A stretch of DNA of 64,000 nt from assembly GCF_937863155.1 (NCBI RefSeq), contig NZ_CALMFB010000062.1, positions 1-64,000 on the forward strand, written 5' to 3'. The stretch comes from an uncultured Brevundimonas sp. (GTDB lineage: Bacteria; Pseudomonadota; Alphaproteobacteria; Caulobacterales; Caulobacteraceae). Numbering within the stretch: the first letter of the stretch is position 1; every line of letters starts with the position of its first letter. A program made the translations under genes and the position numbers. Positions 61,857 to 64,000 of the stretch are shown one piece after another. The notes beneath the pieces are model-generated. The model saw nothing but the letters and a program-made list of their open reading frames with translations. It did not search any database and had not been told where the DNA came from.

Positions 61857-63172
61857 CCGAACAGCCGCTCCTGCGGGTCATCCTCCTCAGCCGCGCCCTT
61901 CTTCGGGGCAGTCCAGGCATCCTCCGGCACCCGCGTAGGAAGGGCGACTGTCGGCGGTTCGCCGAAAACAAGCCGTGGCTCGCCGGGTTCTTCGTTGAAG
62001 AGACTGCGTTCAACCCGGTCATTCTGGCTCAAGAACCGATGCCACATGACGACCTGACCCCGCAGAGACGCGCTGTTGTCGAGGCGTTTCTTCCCCGCCA
62101 GCAGAGCCGCGGGATAGGGGTGGGGGGCGAAGCCGTTGCTGGTGAAGAAGTAGGTCGGATTCACGACTAGGTACCATTGGTCGAAGAGGCGCTCGAAGCG
62201 CGGCACGAACGCGTGGTGACGGACAAAGGCGACCTTGTCCTTGTCGGCCTTGGCCACGGCCACATTGACCACCTCCGCCGCCGCCTTCTTCTTTGACGCG
62301 TCGTAGAAGAAGGTGCGCGGTGTGTTGGGCGCCGGGGCGCGGAAATAGAAGAGTTTGCGTTCCTTGTTCCACGCGAGGTCAGCGCGGACCTGGTGATCCA
62401 AAGCCGCCCGCAGCAGGAAGGCAAAGTTGTTCTGCTCGTCGCGATCCTCGTGAAAAGCTAGCAGGTTAGTCTCGATCGCATCGACCTGGTCCAAGTCGAC
62501 GATGTGGCGGCAGACGGTCTCGCGCGGATCGGCAAACGACCAGAAGGTTCCGCCCTTGACCGCCCAGTCGAACCGCGCCGGTTCCTCCGCGTCCAAGAGG
62601 ATCGCCGCCGCGCGTTTGGCCGTATAGGGCGTCGATGCGACATACATCTCCGTCGGTAGGGTCAGCGGAAGGATGTTGACCAAAGCCTCTTCGCCGCCGC
62701 CAAGCGGAGGGACGTAGTAGCCGAAGCCGGCCTTGGGCACGGTGAGCGCGGCCAGGCGGTCGATCGCTTCAGCTTCGAGGCGATCCTGATGTTTATCGAA
62801 ACGCAGACGTCGTTCTTCCTGGAGCGGATCGCCGACCGCCTTCCAATAGAAGCTCTCGTCGGACCGCCGGTAGAGGACTATGACCACGGGCAGATTTGAA
62901 CCTCGCCAGTAGGCGAGATCCTCAGGCCGAAGCAAATAGGTAAAGCTGGTCTCGTCTTCCGTCGCGTACCGCGACGACTCGGTGGCCTTCACCTGCACGG
63001 CAATCATGCGGGCGAGAGGCCTACCGCTGTCCATGACTTCGGCGATGCCATCAACGCCCGCCTCCAGTCGCGAGCGGGTGTCGAATTGAAATCCCATCGT
63101 CAGGAAGCGCAGACGGACCGCAGCTTCGCCGATTTCTCCCAGTAGTTGGTTCGACGTGATGGTCTTCGACAT
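61853..63172 (-). CDS. DUF4365-APAZ effector nuclease (SPARDA partner)
   Basis: 439 residues. The N-terminal PD-(D/E)XK-type DUF4365 nuclease contains Glu13/Glu16 in [13 protein letters not shown], Asp41 in [10 protein letters not shown], and Gln60-Val-Lys62 in [10 protein letters not shown]. From about residue 180 the APAZ region follows and replaces the N and PAZ parts of a long Argonaute. This two-gene set, effector then short Ago, matches SPARDA-type systems, where target recognition by the Ago releases non-specific DNA/RNA cleavage. Composition is less GC-rich than the window average. Confidence 0.85.
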   Translation of the reverse strand: MSKTITSNQLLGEIGEAAVRLRFLTMGFQFDTRSRLEAGVDGIAEVMDSGRPLARMIAVQVKATESSRYATEDETSFTYLLRPEDLAYWRGSNLPVVIVLYRRSDESFYWKAVGDPLQEERRLRFDKHQDRLEAEAIDRLAALTVPKAGFGYYVPPLGGGEEALVNILPLTLPTEMYVASTPYTAKRAAAILLDAEEPARFDWAVKGGTFWSFADPRETVCRHIVDLDQVDAIETNLLAFHEDRDEQNNFAFLLRAALDHQVRADLAWNKERKLFYFRAPAPNTPRTFFYDASKKKAAAEVVNVAVAKADKDKVAFVRHHAFVPRFERLFDQWYLVVNPTYFFTSNGFAPHPYPAALLAGKKRLDNSASLRGQVVMWHRFLSQNDRVERSLFNEEPGEPRLVFGEPPTVALPTRVPEDAWTAPKKGAAEEDDPQERLFG

Positions 63173-63189
63173 CGCGGTGGCCCAGAACG

Positions 63190-63205
63190 ATTCATGAACA
63201 TGAAT
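63190..63205. promoter_or_regulatory. Palindrome upstream of the Ago operon
   Basis: ATTCATGAACATGAAT is a perfect inverted repeat (7-bp arms, 2-bp spacer), starting 18 bp upstream of the effector gene start and about 130 bp from the HamA-like start. A second dyad-like AGCTTGATTTCAAAGCT follows at 63206-63222. A repressor site, or a pause/hairpin, are both possible. Confidence 0.45.
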
Positions 63206-63337
63206 AGCTTGATTTCAAAGCTCTGGCGAGTCTTGGCGATCACGGATCAGCTTCATGCTCGGATCTGTCGACGCCGGGCCGCCTTCGACCTAAGGTGGCG
63301 AAAACTAAAAAGATGATCCGCTTAAGTTGGGGGGGAC

Positions 63338-64000
63338 GTGGCGAACATCAAAACGTGGTGCGACGTGGCAACCAGCGCGGTCGGCGCTCACGCACTGCAT
63401 CAGATCACGGTAAAGCCCGGGCAGGTGGATAACGGCGTCGATCTCGTCGCCGAGGCGCTGCCTGAACACTATGTTGCCGCCCATCATCTCGCACGCGTGC
63501 TGCGTCGACAGGGGAAGCCCCAAGCTGCTGCTCTCGTGGAAGAACGGCTACCGACCACCAAGCAGATTCGGTCAGGCGATCTGGGCGAGATCCTCGGCGT
63601 CGCGTACGTCAACGAGCTCACCGATTATGAGATCGGGGTTTTTCGCCTGCAGTGGAAAGATCACCGCAACATGGCGATGCGGGGCGACGACCTGATCGGT
63701 ATTGCAGAGGGTGACGACGGCCGCGCCTACTTCCTGAAAGGTGAGGCCAAGAGTGCGGCGAACATAGCTGCGGCGACCATCACGGCCGCGCGCGCCGCGT
63801 TGGCGGGTGCGGAGGAACGGCCAACCCCGCACGCCCTGCTGTTTCTGTCCGAGAAGTATCTGTCCGCGGGCCGCGAAGAAATCTGCGACCTGATCGATGA
63901 AGCCACGCTCGACCGGACGATCGATCTTGATCAAGTCGAGCACTTGATTTTCACCTTCACCGGAAATGCCGCTGGAGGGCTGCTGACCACGGATCTGCAA
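63338..64000 (+). CDS. hamA: HamA-like DUF1837 protein, Hachiman system (partial, 3' end missing)
   Basis: The first 221 codons, from GTG 63338 with a strong GGGGGGA site, run to the window edge. The C-terminal region visible has the DUF1837/HamA pattern: GDLGEILGVAYVNELTDYE, then KDHRNMAMRGDDLIGI, and FLKGEAKS. The GDD and ExK elements make a PD-(D/E)XK-type nuclease core. In Hachiman the partner hamB, a helicase, follows. Here it would lie beyond 64000, so the full system is inferred. Divergent from the Argonaute operon by 165 bp. Confidence 0.75.
   Translation, partial: MANIKTWCDVATSAVGAHALHQITVKPGQVDNGVDLVAEALPEHYVAAHHLARVLRRQGKPQAAALVEERLPTTKQIRSGDLGEILGVAYVNELTDYEIGVFRLQWKDHRNMAMRGDDLIGIAEGDDGRAYFLKGEAKSAANIAAATITAARAALAGAEERPTPHALLFLSEKYLSAGREEICDLIDEATLDRTIDLDQVEHLIFTFTGNAAGGLLTTDLQ

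Noticed and set aside
1-64000. CRISPR arrays and rRNA genes
   Set aside because: No regularly spaced direct repeats with unique spacers and no rRNA signature seen on reading through the sequence.

Overview
The window reads as chromosome of a Caulobacterales alphaproteobacterium, most like Brevundimonas. The reasons are the high GC content, dense gene packing with many ATGA/GTGA stop-start overlaps, the phoR-pstCAB-phoU-phoB order, a sciP cell-cycle regulator behind a CtrA-type box, and sigma-54 flagellar promoters. This placement is inference from gene content; no 16S or database comparison was possible.

Layout. 0-7 kb: end of a WYL regulator, a secreted HEXXH protein, a ScfR/RamB-type regulator divergent from isocitrate lyase (aceA), and a membrane hybrid histidine kinase. 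7-13.7 kb: the complete phosphate module phoR, pstC, pstA, pstB, phoU, phoB, with a Pho box before pstC. 13.7-24.9 kb: a structured intergenic region, a Band-7 protein, hslO, an SDR, a serB-serA fusion, a GDSL autotransporter, an M23 peptidase, a NatAB-like ABC exporter and a lipoprotein. 24.9-30.2 kb: tgt, an NTase-like gene, queA (carrying an in-frame palindromic insertion), a small membrane protein and class I lysS. 30-39 kb: an SH3/glycine-zipper protein, an S24 regulator, two paralogous small proteins, two PaaI thioesterases, a hybrid kinase lacking its phospho-acceptor His, and queC-queE-queD. 39-44.9 kb: HxlR and GST, an S9 peptidase, a hemerythrin-like protein, mnmA and sciP. 45-52.2 kb: divergent flagellar operons (fliK-flgD-flgE and flgK-flgL). 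52.2-58.6 kb: a radical-SAM/UdgX DNA-repair pair and an Mla-type lipid transport operon. 58.7-60 kb: a secreted beta-propeller.

The last 4 kb is a defence island with less GC-biased sequence. It holds a short prokaryotic Argonaute and its DUF4365-APAZ partner, which together match a SPARDA-type system (collateral nuclease triggered by guided recognition). Divergent from it is the start of a HamA-like (DUF1837) gene, probably the first gene of a Hachiman system cut by the window edge. A short repeat cluster at 60.15-60.18 kb lies at the chromosomal side of the island.

Other points of interest: two unrelated palindromic repeat elements sit in frame inside essential-looking genes (queA and udgX). 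Five queuosine genes lie in two clusters. TGT has lost two zinc cysteines. One hybrid kinase has Ala in place of the phospho-acceptor His.
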